Below are positions 34,329 to 42,605 of a DNA stretch of 64,000 nt, one piece after another. The notes beneath the pieces were generated by a model. It saw only the letters and a list, made by a program, of their open reading frames with translations, did no database searches and was not told the DNA's origin. The position numbers and the translations under genes were made by a program. The stretch covers positions 1-64,000 of the forward strand of contig JBPCIX010000057.1 in assembly GCA_051005875.1 (NCBI GenBank), given 5' to 3'. The first letter of the stretch is position 1, and each line of letters opens with the position of its first letter. The stretch is from JBPCIX01 sp051005875 (GTDB lineage: Bacteria; Actinomycetota; CADDZG01; JAHWKV01).

Positions 34329-34461
34329 GGCCCTTCCTGCGCTTCGAGGCCTAGTGCAGGTGGCCCCGGGCCTCCTGCGCTGCGAGGCCTAGGCGCGAGG
34401 GTGCGCCGCGTGCTGTGCACGCAAGCTCCCGATAAACAACGGGATCGTAGTGCAGGTGGCC
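34329..34461. repeat. Structured repeat element between rpoZ and coaBC
   Basis: Fills nearly the whole 157-base gap. It holds hairpins GGCCTC/GAGGCC (34369-34389), GGCGC/GCGCC (34392-34407), GCGTGC/GCACGC (34408-34422) and CCCG/CGGG (34428-34443). The 15-base string TAGTGCAGGTGGCCC occurs twice (34352-34366 and 34448-34462), and CCTGCGCTxCGAGGCCTA occurs twice (34336-34353 and 34374-34391). Hairpin order and flanking bases match the ribE-ribBA element. Confidence 0.75.
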
Positions 34462-34463
34462 CG

Positions 34464-34718
34464 TTACTTGACGCGAGATTCTACTTCCGGAGGCCTTTCC
34501 CAGCCGAACTTACCTTCTGAGATTTCTGCGAGAGCTACCGACAGCGCTTGTGTATTCTCGCCCAAGCTCGGAATCTGAGGTGGGACGAAGTCTCGAATCC
34601 CCTCGCCTAGCTGGGAGTAATAGGAATTGATCTCGCGGGCGCGCTTTGCTGCAAGCACCACCAGCGTGTAACGGCTGTCGACCTTGTCGGTCAGCTTTTC
34701 GATTCTCGGGTAGATCAT
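34464..34718 (-). CDS. rpoZ: DNA-directed RNA polymerase omega subunit
   Basis: Assembly subunit of RNA polymerase. The 84-residue protein has YPRIEKLTDKVDSRYTLVVLAAKRAREINSYY, the conserved omega core, followed by a short C-terminal part (KPLSVALAEI-like ALSVALAEISEGKF). The ATG overlaps the gmk stop (ATGA). The mihF-gmk-rpoZ-coaBC-metK order is characteristic of Actinomycetota. Confidence 0.96.
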   Translation of the reverse strand: MIYPRIEKLTDKVDSRYTLVVLAAKRAREINSYYSQLGEGIRDFVPPQIPSLGENTQALSVALAEISEGKFGWERPPEVESRVK

Positions 34719-35281
34719 TGGTCCGCCTTTAGTTTGTCCATCAAATTTAGCACCTCTGCGACGGCTTGATCCACTTCGACGTTTACGATCACGCCGTCGA
34801 AGTGCTTTTTTTTGCGTAGTTCGTCGTAAGCAGCCGAGAGTCTGCGGTTCATCACTTCTTCTTTCTCGGTGCTCCTCGTCCGCAAGCGCTGCTCAAGGAT
34901 TTGCATCGAGGGCGCCTCGATAAAGATTAACTTGGCCTGCGGCATCGTGGCCTTAACTTGCGAAGCGCCCTGGACATCGATCTCGAGGAGAACGTCGTAG
35001 CCGGCCGCATGTTCCGCCGCGACCCTCTGCCTGGATGTCCCATACAAGTTGTTGTGGACTTCGGCCCACTCAAGAAATTCACCTCGATCCCTAATTGCAA
35101 GAAATTCGCGCTCCGAAATAAAATGATAATGAACTCCCTCGATTTCCATAGGCCTGGCCGGCCGTGTCGTGTACGAAACCGACAGCTTTAGATCAGGCCG
35201 GCGAGCCAGGAGTCCTTGGACTATGGTCCCCTTGCCTGCACCGGATGGCCCGGAGACGATGAATAAGCGCGGCTCGATTAT
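34715..35281 (-). CDS. gmk: Guanylate kinase, probable AUA start
   Basis: Phosphorylates GMP to GDP. The P-loop reads SGPSGAGKGTIV. SYTTRPARPMEIEGVHYHFISE is the GMP site, and LLEIDVQGASQVK follows. The first ATG in frame (35149) lies after the P-loop and would give a dead protein. The open frame continues upstream to the family-like N-terminus IEPRLFIVSGPSG. No ATG, GTG or TTG lies in frame there. The best start is ATA at 35281, whose ATAA overlaps the mihF stop TAA exactly as ATGA joins other genes here, with AAGGAG 5 nt upstream. The resulting 188 residues are a normal length. ATC at 35278 is the only close alternative. Confidence 0.9.
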   Translation of the reverse strand: MIEPRLFIVSGPSGAGKGTIVQGLLARRPDLKLSVSYTTRPARPMEIEGVHYHFISEREFLAIRDRGEFLEWAEVHNNLYGTSRQRVAAEHAAGYDVLLEIDVQGASQVKATMPQAKLIFIEAPSMQILEQRLRTRSTEKEEVMNRRLSAAYDELRKKKHFDGVIVNVEVDQAVAEVLNLMDKLKADQ

Positions 35282-35589
35282 TCGAACTCCTTCAACAAAG
35301 ACTCCTTTTGTTTTGCGCCCAACCCTTTGACACGCCGGGACTGCGATATGTCCAGCCGGTCCATAATCCTTCGTGCTCGGATCTTACCGACACCGGGCAT
35401 GGATTCGAGCACTGCCACGACCTTCATTTTCGCCTCGACTCCATCTGAGTTTGAATTCAAAAGCTCCTTTAGCCCGGTCCTGCCTGACTTCAGTGATTCT
35501 TTAAGCTCTGCCCGCACCTTGCGGGTAGCGGCCGCTTTTGCCAAAGCTGCGCGGCGTTGTTCGTCGGTAAGGGAGGGCGGAAGTGGCAC
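35278..35589 (-). CDS. mihF: Actinobacterial integration host factor
   Basis: Small nucleoid-associated DNA-binding protein specific to Actinomycetota. The 103-residue product has the family layout: SLTDEQRRAALAKAAATRKVRAELKESLKSG, then KMKVVAVLESMPGVGKIRARRIMDRLDI (helix-hairpin/H2TH-like element), ending RRVKGLGAKQKESLLKEF. Its last codons supply the AAGGAG ribosome-binding site of gmk. It follows pyrF after about 70 bases. Confidence 0.94.
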   Translation of the reverse strand: MPLPPSLTDEQRRAALAKAAATRKVRAELKESLKSGRTGLKELLNSNSDGVEAKMKVVAVLESMPGVGKIRARRIMDRLDISQSRRVKGLGAKQKESLLKEFE

Positions 35590-35644
35590 GCTGGCATAAT
35601 ATCCGTCCGGCCGGACGGTGTACCAACAAACTGATTTTAACCGA

Positions 35645-35670
35645 GGTCAGACGGGGAGGTCAGACGGGGA
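35645..35670. repeat. 13-bp tandem duplication across the pyrF stop
   Basis: GGTCAGACGGGGA occurs twice in direct succession (35645-35657 and 35658-35670). The pyrF stop codon (35660-35662) lies in the second copy, so a second in-register TGA lies in the first. The effect is an extra copy of the gene end. Confidence 0.9.
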
Positions 35671-36373
35671 GCCTGGCCAGTCTCATTTCCTCGATGATCA
35701 AAATCGCCGCAGCTACCGGATCTTCTGAGCCTGTAATGGGGCGACCCACCACAACGTAACCGGCGCCTGATTTGGCTGCTTCGGCGGGGCTCATTGTCCT
35801 GGATTGATCTTCCCTTTTGGCGCCGGCCGGCCTTATTCCCGGGACAACCAGCTTCAGCTGATCACCGAACTCTCTCAGCAATATTTCTATTTCCAGGGGG
35901 GAACAAACCACCGCTCTTGCTCCGGCGCCGACCGCCACTCCGGCTAGACGAACAACCTGATCCGCGACATTCGAGCCTTGACCAAGCTCTGCAAGGTCGG
36001 CCGAAGAAAGACTTGTCAATGTTGTTACGGCCGCCACTATTGGGGGCGCTTCAACTTCAGCAGCCGCGTTGACCGCTGATCTGATCATTTGCCGTCCCCC
36101 CGAAGCATGTACGGTCAACATCCAACATCCCAACTCTGCGAGCTTGCCGGCGGCTAAGCCGACCTGGTGAGGAATATCGTGCAGCTTCAAATCGCAAAAC
36201 ACAGGGCCGTACTGCCTGATCCGCCTAACCGCCTCGGGGCCGTACCCTGCAAACAGAGTGAGGCCCACCTTGAACGCATCGACGCCACCTTCAAGTTGCC
36301 GGGCCAGCTCTTCTGCTTCCGTCAGGCTGGTGTGATCCAGAGCGACTATGAGACCGGTTTGGGCGTTGGTCAT
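35660..36373 (-). CDS. pyrF: Orotidine 5'-phosphate decarboxylase
   Basis: Last step of UMP synthesis. The 237-residue protein is of the bacterial type 1 class: IVALDHTSLTEAEELARQL, the catalytic FCDLKLHDIPHQVGLAA (Asp-Lys-x-x-Asp), and VVPGIRPAGAKREDQSR. GYVVVGRPITGSEDPVAAA completes the phosphate site. It starts in an ATGA overlap with pyrD. Confidence 0.98.
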   Translation of the reverse strand: MTNAQTGLIVALDHTSLTEAEELARQLEGGVDAFKVGLTLFAGYGPEAVRRIRQYGPVFCDLKLHDIPHQVGLAAGKLAELGCWMLTVHASGGRQMIRSAVNAAAEVEAPPIVAAVTTLTSLSSADLAELGQGSNVADQVVRLAGVAVGAGARAVVCSPLEIEILLREFGDQLKLVVPGIRPAGAKREDQSRTMSPAEAAKSGAGYVVVGRPITGSEDPVAAAILIIEEMRLARLPV

Positions 36374-37296
36374 CCTTCGATCTTCAGCTGACCTCTAAGA
36401 GAAGAAAGACTGCGGACTCCGTGATCCTTCAGGTACTGGGCAATCCCTTTCGTAATATCTAACGCGGCTGCAGGATCGATGAAATTAACGGTCCCCAGAG
36501 CCACCGCGGTAGCCCCCGCCATAATGAACGCAATTGCATCTTCATGCCCCATAATGCCGCCCATTCCAATTAAAGGTACATGCGGGAATTCGCGATGGAC
36601 CTCGTGGACGCACCGAAGCGCAATCGGCCTTATGGCCGGCCCCGATAGGCCACCCATGACGCCCCCCAACATTGGCCGGGCGGTTTCAATATCGACAGCC
36701 ATTCCCATTACGGTATTTATCAGGCTTAACCCGTCCGCGCCGGCTTCTAATGCAGCCCCGGCAATCTCGGTGATGCTGGTGACATTCGGAGAAAGCTTGG
36801 CGAAAATCGGGACTTCGCTTGCACGGCGCACACTGCTGATAACTGACGATGTGGCTTTCGCATCGTGAGCGAACATGTTGCTTCGATCCTCAAGGTTTGG
36901 GCAGCTAATGTTGGCTTCAATTGCGATCACTCCCGGCGCGCCTCGAATGGCATCTGCGACATACATAAACTCCTGGACGGTATTTCCTGCAATGCTGGCG
37001 ATGACGGGAACCTTCATGCGGTTGAGCCACGGCAAATCCACGGCCAAGAAGTGCTGGACGCCCTTGTTTTGCAAACCAATTGCATTGAGCATTCCAGAAG
37101 GTGTTTCGACCATCCTGGGAGAGGGCTTGCCGGGCCACGGCTGCATTGTCATCGACTTGACCACGATGGCGCCGAGTTTCGTGATGTCCATGAACTCCGA
37201 CATCTCCTGGCCCGATGCGAAGCAGCCCGAAGCGGTAACAATCGGCGACTTCAATCGTACGCCCGCAAGATCGACTGAAATATCAACGGTGGCCAT
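36370..37296 (-). CDS. pyrD: Dihydroorotate dehydrogenase catalytic subunit (class 1B)
   Basis: FMN enzyme oxidising dihydroorotate. The 308-residue protein has SPIVTASGCFASG, IGLQNKGVQHFL and the catalytic cysteine in EANISCPN. LSLINTVMGMAVDIETARPMLGG and the phosphate site GMGGIMGHEDA follow. A cysteine at the active site and the adjacent pyrK place it in class 1B, which transfers electrons to NAD through PyrK. Confidence 0.97.
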   Translation of the reverse strand: MATVDISVDLAGVRLKSPIVTASGCFASGQEMSEFMDITKLGAIVVKSMTMQPWPGKPSPRMVETPSGMLNAIGLQNKGVQHFLAVDLPWLNRMKVPVIASIAGNTVQEFMYVADAIRGAPGVIAIEANISCPNLEDRSNMFAHDAKATSSVISSVRRASEVPIFAKLSPNVTSITEIAGAALEAGADGLSLINTVMGMAVDIETARPMLGGVMGGLSGPAIRPIALRCVHEVHREFPHVPLIGMGGIMGHEDAIAFIMAGATAVALGTVNFIDPAAALDITKGIAQYLKDHGVRSLSSLRGQLKIEG

Positions 37297-37308
37297 TAGT
37301 AAAGCGCC

Positions 37309-38154
37309 TTAGTTCCCGGGAGGGGCGGCAAGCGCCCCCGGTTTTGCGGCATGAGCATCCCAGGCGATCCTGGCGCCGTTGAACACGGGCCCATCAACGC
37401 AGGTTCGGACATGAATTACGTCGGTCCCCTGCTTGTTCCACATGGGTTGCACACAAGTCATGCACACTCCCACACCGCAGCCCATCATCGCCTCCATGGC
37501 AACCTGCGCCGGAATTTTGTATTGCATGGCTATCTTGCTTACGGCTTGCAGCATCGGATTGGGCCCGCACGCGTAGATGACCTCGGTTCCACATTTTTCG
37601 ATCATTTCGGGTAGCAGCTCGGTCACGTAACCCTTGTGTCCCTCACTGCCATCATCTGTGCAAAATGCGGTCTTGGTACCCAGCCGTTTGGCGTCGATGG
37701 AGTTTAGGAAGCGGTTGACCGTCGCGGCCCCCCAAAGAACATCGACGCGCTTGCCGGCCGCCCTCAACTCCTCGCCCAAAAAAATCAGAGGGGCGGCGCC
37801 GATCCCTCCCCCCACAAGGAGGCAAGAATTGCGTTTCTTGGGAATGGTGAATGGCCTGCCCACCGGACCGATCAAATCGACCGTATCGTGCGGACGCAAC
37901 AGTGCAAGAGCACCGGTTCCTCCGCCTCGTATGTCGAAAACGATCTCTACGGTGGCGGCCCAGCCGCCGCGCTTATTGACCCTGTAGATGGAAAACGGCC
38001 GTCGTAGTATGAAGTTGCGGTCTATGGGGGGTCGCAAATTGATGAATTGACCGGGTCGGGCTATCTTCGCAACCTCGGGAGTGACGATCGAGAGCAAATG
38101 GAACTCGTCGCCCATCTTCTTGTAAGAAAGAACCTCGGCAAGCTCTCTGATCAA
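37309..38154 (-). CDS. pyrK: Dihydroorotate dehydrogenase electron-transfer subunit
   Basis: FAD and 2Fe-2S partner of PyrD. The 281-residue protein has the FAD motif RRPFSIYRV, the NAD-binding LLVGGGIGAAPLIFL, and YACGPNPMLQAV. The cluster cysteines are in MGCGVGVCMTCVQP with a later Cys in HVRTCVDGP. The TTG at 38154 overlaps the carB stop (TTGA). The Ala/Pro tail is variable in the family. Confidence 0.97.
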   Translation of the reverse strand: MIRELAEVLSYKKMGDEFHLLSIVTPEVAKIARPGQFINLRPPIDRNFILRRPFSIYRVNKRGGWAATVEIVFDIRGGGTGALALLRPHDTVDLIGPVGRPFTIPKKRNSCLLVGGGIGAAPLIFLGEELRAAGKRVDVLWGAATVNRFLNSIDAKRLGTKTAFCTDDGSEGHKGYVTELLPEMIEKCGTEVIYACGPNPMLQAVSKIAMQYKIPAQVAMEAMMGCGVGVCMTCVQPMWNKQGTDVIHVRTCVDGPVFNGARIAWDAHAAKPGALAAPPGN

Positions 38155-41100
38155 TTGTCCGTCTCCGGAGGCGCCCCAACCCCCTCAAGGTAGTCCTGAA
38201 GACACCGCACCGCCAGACCGCGGCTTGCCGAGTCGATGCCTCTGACTGAAGCATGCAGCCCCGCCATGGTGGTTATGCAGGGTACATGCCTGGTGATGGC
38301 TGCGGTTCTAATTGTGTACCCGTCGGTCCTGGGGCCGTGGCCAAAAGGAGTATTGACAATGAGGTCGACCTGGCCGGCAAGAATCTGGCCGACAATATTA
38401 GGAGAGCCTTCCGAGTGTTTGAGCACCCGGCGGGCCGGGATGCCGGCATTTCCTAGAACCTCGGAAGTTCCTGAGGTGGCCAAAATCTGAAACCCCAACT
38501 CGGCCAGTCGTTTGACCGGAGCGATTACCGCATTTTTATGTTTGTCTGCAACCGAAATGAACGCGGTGCCTTTGCCGGGCAAGTCGTAACCGGTGGCCGA
38601 CTGACTTTTCGCGAAGGCTGCCCCCAGATCGTAGTCGATCCCCATCACCTCGCCGGTTGATTTCATCTCAGGCCCAAGAATAGTGTCGACGCCGGGGAAA
38701 CGTGAGAAGGGCAAAACAGCCTCCTTGATGCCGCAATGCCTGAGCCGCCCCAACGGCCACCAGGGCCCCTGGCTTGGTTTGGATGGAAGGATGTCCATTC
38801 CCTTTAGGGTTTCGCCCAGCATTACCCTGACCGCCACTTTGGCTAAAGGCACGCCCGTGACCTTGCCGACAAACGGGACGGTTCTGGACGCACGGGGGTT
38901 CACTTCAAGACAGTACACATGGTTATCTTTCAGGGCGAACTGAATGTTGACAAGCCCCCGCACTCCCAGGGCTTCGGCGATTCGCCTGGTTGATTCGGCC
39001 ATCTCCTCGAGTAGCGGCCCTGCAATTGAATAAGGCGGTAAAACGCAGGCTGAGTCGCCGGAATGAATTCCTGCTTCTTCAATGTGCTCCATAACGCCGC
39101 CTATGTAAAGGTCGGCGCCATCGAAAACAGCGTCGACATCTACCTCGATTGCGTCCTCGAGGAATCGATCGATCAACAAGGGATGCTTAGGTGAAACCGC
39201 CGCCGCATTTTCGATATAGCGGCCCAGCATTTCGTCGTCATAAGCGATCTCCATTGCCCGTCCCCCTAATACGTAGGAAGGTCGGACCAAAACGGGATAC
39301 CCGATCGCTGCGGCAATCAGCCGGGCATCGGCGCCGGAAGCTGCAATCCCGCCGGGGGGCTGAGGGACTCCGAGGTCGGCCAAGATTTTGTTGAATCGGC
39401 CCCTGTCTTCGGCGGCGTCGATTGAGTCGAACGACGTTCCGAGCATTTTCACGCCCGCTTGCTCCAACCGAGCAGCGAGCTTCAAGGGCGTTTGACCACC
39501 CAAAGTTACAATTACGCCCAGAGGCTTTTCTCTGGTGATTACGTTCATCACCTCTTCAAATGCCAAGGGTTCAAAGTAGAGCCTGGTTGAGGTGTCGTAG
39601 TCGGTTGAGACGGTCTCGGGGTTGCAGTTGATCATGATCGCATCGAGGCCTGCCTCTTTGACCGCCAAGGCGGCGTGGACACAGCAATAGTCGAACTCGA
39701 TCCCCTGACCTATCCGATTGGGTCCAGATCCAAGAATGATCACTCGCTCGGCATCCGAGACAAAACCTTCGTCCTCGTCCTCGTAGGCCGAGTAAAAGTA
39801 AGGTGTTTCGGCCGCGAATTCGGCAGCGCAGGTATCCACCGTCTTAAACGTGGGCGTCACCCCAGACTTCAGCCGGAGGTTTCTAATATCGCCTTCTTCG
39901 CACCCTCGCAGATACCCAATCTGAGCATCCGAAAAGCCCATTCGCTTGGCTTTGCGAAGGAGATACCTGTCCAGCTGGGCTGAAGATTCGATCTCGGCGC
40001 GACAATCAACGATCCGTTTGATCTCGGCCAAAAACCATGGATCGATTTTGCATGCCTGGTAAACCCGGCCGAGCGAGACACCGCTGCGAATAGCGGACTC
40101 GACCCACAGCAAGCGGTCCTCAGCGGGGATCCCTACTTTGCTCAACAAGTCCGACTCTCCCCGGGCCTCCCCCAGTTCATTCGCATGGCCGCCCAAACCC
40201 GGAAGGTCTGTTTCCAGCGACCGGAATGCTTTTTGCAGGGCTTGAGGAAACGTTCGGCCAATCGCCATCACCTCGCCCACCGACTTCATCTGGGTGCCGA
40301 GGGTGGGGTCTGCGTCGGGAAATTTTTCAAAGGCCCATTTGGGGACTTTCACCACCACGTAGTCAATAGCCGGCTCGAATGACGCTGGAGTTGTGCCGGT
40401 GATGTCGTTGGGGATTTCGTCGAGCGTGTAGCCGATCGCCAGTTTGGCAGCGATCTTTGCGATCGGAAACCCAGTGGCCTTAGAAGCCAACGCGGACGAG
40501 CGAGAGACCCGAGGGTTCATTTCGATTACCACCATGCGACCATCGGCCGGGTTGACCGCGAATTGAATGTTTGATCCGCCGGTTTCTACCCCGATCTTGC
40601 GGATGACCCGGGCGGCGGCATCGCGCATCGTTTGGTATTCGCGATCGGACAGCGTCTGAGCAGGGGCGACCGTGATCGAGTCACCCGTATGAACCCCCAT
40701 TGGATCAAGGTTTTCAACCGAGCAGACAACAACAAAGTTGTCTTTGCGGTCACGCATTACTTCGAGTTCGAATTCCTTCCAGCCCTCGATAGACTCCTCG
40801 ATTAGCACTTCTGAGATAGGTGAGAGTTTTAGGCCCTCAGCCGCGATCTCAGCCAGGCCCTGTTCGTCTCGGGCGATGCCGGAGCCGGCGCCGCCAAGGG
40901 TAAACGAGGCCCTAACTACGGCGGGTAGTCCGATCCTGGCGCCGACCGACATGGCTTCTTCCATTGAATAAGCAAATCCTGAGCGAGGAAGGTCCAACCC
41001 AATTTCTGTCATGGCGGCTTTGAACAACCTGCGGTCCTCTGCCATTCGAATCGCAGCTGGATTGGCTCCCACCAATTCCACTCCGTACGACTCAAAGATT

Positions 41101-41417
41101 CCTGCTTCGTCGGCAGCGATGGCCACGTTGAGCGCCGTCTGGCCGCCGAGCGTAGGCAGACAAGCGTCGGGCCGCTCAAGGGCAATTATCTGCTCGACAA
41201 CTTCAAGAGTTATCGGTTCGATGTAAGTGCGGTCGACGAGTTCAGGGTCCGTCATGATCGTTGCCGGGTTGGAATTCAGCAAGATGACCCGGATCCCGTC
41301 CTCCTTTAGAACCTTGCATGCCTGGGTCCCGGAGTAATCGAACTCGCAGCCCTGGCCGATCACGATGGGACCCGACCCGATAATCAGCATCGACCCGATG
41401 TCAGTTCGACGGGGCAT
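38151..41417 (-). CDS. carB: Carbamoyl-phosphate synthase large subunit
   Basis: Makes carbamoyl phosphate for pyrimidines and arginine. The 1088-residue protein has two homologous ATP-grasp halves (IGSGPIVIGQGCEFDYSGTQACKVLKEDG near the N-terminus and ILGSGPNRIGQGIEFDYC in the middle). An oligomerisation region lies between them. The C-terminal MGS-like allosteric domain includes FISVADKHKN and LIVNTPFGHGPRTDGYTIR. The ATG lies 17 bases inside carA. Confidence 0.99.
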   Translation of the reverse strand: MPRRTDIGSMLIIGSGPIVIGQGCEFDYSGTQACKVLKEDGIRVILLNSNPATIMTDPELVDRTYIEPITLEVVEQIIALERPDACLPTLGGQTALNVAIAADEAGIFESYGVELVGANPAAIRMAEDRRLFKAAMTEIGLDLPRSGFAYSMEEAMSVGARIGLPAVVRASFTLGGAGSGIARDEQGLAEIAAEGLKLSPISEVLIEESIEGWKEFELEVMRDRKDNFVVVCSVENLDPMGVHTGDSITVAPAQTLSDREYQTMRDAAARVIRKIGVETGGSNIQFAVNPADGRMVVIEMNPRVSRSSALASKATGFPIAKIAAKLAIGYTLDEIPNDITGTTPASFEPAIDYVVVKVPKWAFEKFPDADPTLGTQMKSVGEVMAIGRTFPQALQKAFRSLETDLPGLGGHANELGEARGESDLLSKVGIPAEDRLLWVESAIRSGVSLGRVYQACKIDPWFLAEIKRIVDCRAEIESSAQLDRYLLRKAKRMGFSDAQIGYLRGCEEGDIRNLRLKSGVTPTFKTVDTCAAEFAAETPYFYSAYEDEDEGFVSDAERVIILGSGPNRIGQGIEFDYCCVHAALAVKEAGLDAIMINCNPETVSTDYDTSTRLYFEPLAFEEVMNVITREKPLGVIVTLGGQTPLKLAARLEQAGVKMLGTSFDSIDAAEDRGRFNKILADLGVPQPPGGIAASGADARLIAAAIGYPVLVRPSYVLGGRAMEIAYDDEMLGRYIENAAAVSPKHPLLIDRFLEDAIEVDVDAVFDGADLYIGGVMEHIEEAGIHSGDSACVLPPYSIAGPLLEEMAESTRRIAEALGVRGLVNIQFALKDNHVYCLEVNPRASRTVPFVGKVTGVPLAKVAVRVMLGETLKGMDILPSKPSQGPWWPLGRLRHCGIKEAVLPFSRFPGVDTILGPEMKSTGEVMGIDYDLGAAFAKSQSATGYDLPGKGTAFISVADKHKNAVIAPVKRLAELGFQILATSGTSEVLGNAGIPARRVLKHSEGSPNIVGQILAGQVDLIVNTPFGHGPRTDGYTIRTAAITRHVPCITTMAGLHASVRGIDSASRGLAVRCLQDYLEGVGAPPETDN

Positions 41418-42585
41418 TGACGGCCTCCTGGTCAGGGTTCAGGTTGGCCTTCATCAGCGCGCAAAAATCGTCGAACAAGTAGCGTGAATCGCGCGGACCC
41501 GGACCAGCTTCCGGATGATATTGGACCGCAAACGCCGGTTCATCGACCAACCGAAATCCTTCAACTGTGTAGTCATTCAGGTTGATATGCGTAAGCTCTG
41601 CGGGTCCGTGGGGGGTGCTGAATGTCGTGAGGGCAGGCAAGGGCTTGCCTGGTTCCCCGGCAGCCTTGAAGCCGAACCCGGATTCCCTGACCGAAAATCC
41701 ATGGTTCTGGGTCGTGATTTGAACGGCGCCATCCGAGAGCCTCAAAACCGGATGGTTGGCGCCGCGGTGGCCGAAAGACAGCTTGTAGGTCTTGAGGCCA
41801 AGCGCCAGAGCCATCAGCTGATGGCCCAGGCAAATGCCGAACACAGGGACCTTTCCCAGCAACCGGCCGATGGAGTCGACTCCTTGCTTCACGGCTTCAG
41901 GGTCCCCCGGGCCGTTCGAAATGAAGACACCGTCGGGATTTGAACCAAGGACCTCAGACGCCGGCGTGTCCGCAGGAAATACCGTCACCGCTGCCCCGCG
42001 AGCGGCTAATTCTCGCAAGATATTGTGCTTCATTCCAAAGTCATAGGCTGCAACCTTGTAGAGCATTGGCCCTGTGGGCGGCCATTCATACGGTTCCGTG
42101 GTGGATACCCCGCCCGTCAGATTTGCTCCTGCCATGAGCGGGGTGGTTAGCAACTCGGCTGCAAGAGACTGCGCCGCTGCACAGTCGGTTGATATGGCGC
42201 CTCGCATCGCGCCACGCTCGCGAATATGGCGAGTGAGCCTTCTGGTATCGACCTCGGTGATGCCTGCAACGCCGTGCTCGTCCATGTATTCCTCGAGCCC
42301 TTCCTCAGCGCGCCAGGATGAGTACACCGCCGGAAGATCTCTGGTGACGAACCCTCTAACTCTTACCGAGCCACTCTCGCTATCCTGACTGTTTACCCCG
42401 TAATTTCCGATGTGCGGATAGGTCATCGCTACAATTTGACCGTCGTAGGAGGGATCGGTCAAGACTTCCTGGTACCCGCTCATGCCGGTGTTAAAGACCA
42501 CTTCTCCGAAGACCTGCGACCGTGATCCAAAGGTCACTCCCTCGAATACCTCACCGTCTTCCAGGACCAAGATCGCAGGCTTCAT
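41401..42585 (-). CDS. carA: Carbamoyl-phosphate synthase small subunit
   Basis: Glutamine amidotransferase that feeds ammonia to CarB. The N-terminal domain has LVLEDGEVFEGVTFG and GMSGYQEVLTDPSY. The class I amidotransferase domain has the nucleophile in VFGICLGHQLMALALG and the His/Glu pair in AVQYHPEAGPGP. I chose the ATG at 42585, with GAGG 7 nt upstream, giving 394 residues. A GTG at 42609 overlaps the pyrC stop (GTGA) like other junctions here and would add eight residues, so both are possible. Confidence 0.97.
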   Translation of the reverse strand: MKPAILVLEDGEVFEGVTFGSRSQVFGEVVFNTGMSGYQEVLTDPSYDGQIVAMTYPHIGNYGVNSQDSESGSVRVRGFVTRDLPAVYSSWRAEEGLEEYMDEHGVAGITEVDTRRLTRHIRERGAMRGAISTDCAAAQSLAAELLTTPLMAGANLTGGVSTTEPYEWPPTGPMLYKVAAYDFGMKHNILRELAARGAAVTVFPADTPASEVLGSNPDGVFISNGPGDPEAVKQGVDSIGRLLGKVPVFGICLGHQLMALALGLKTYKLSFGHRGANHPVLRLSDGAVQITTQNHGFSVRESGFGFKAAGEPGKPLPALTTFSTPHGPAELTHINLNDYTVEGFRLVDEPAFAVQYHPEAGPGPRDSRYLFDDFCALMKANLNPDQEAVNAPSN

Positions 42586-42605
42586 CCCCCTGCCTCGTTC
42601 CCTGG

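Noticed and set aside
34715..35149. gmk read as a truncated pseudogene beginning at the ATG at 35149
   Set aside because: The frame is open and conserved upstream through the P-loop to a normal N-terminus, and junction and ribosome-binding site support an AUA start.
41380..41420. Frameshift at the carA-carB junction
   Set aside because: The 17-base overlap joins two complete proteins of normal length; both ends match their families.
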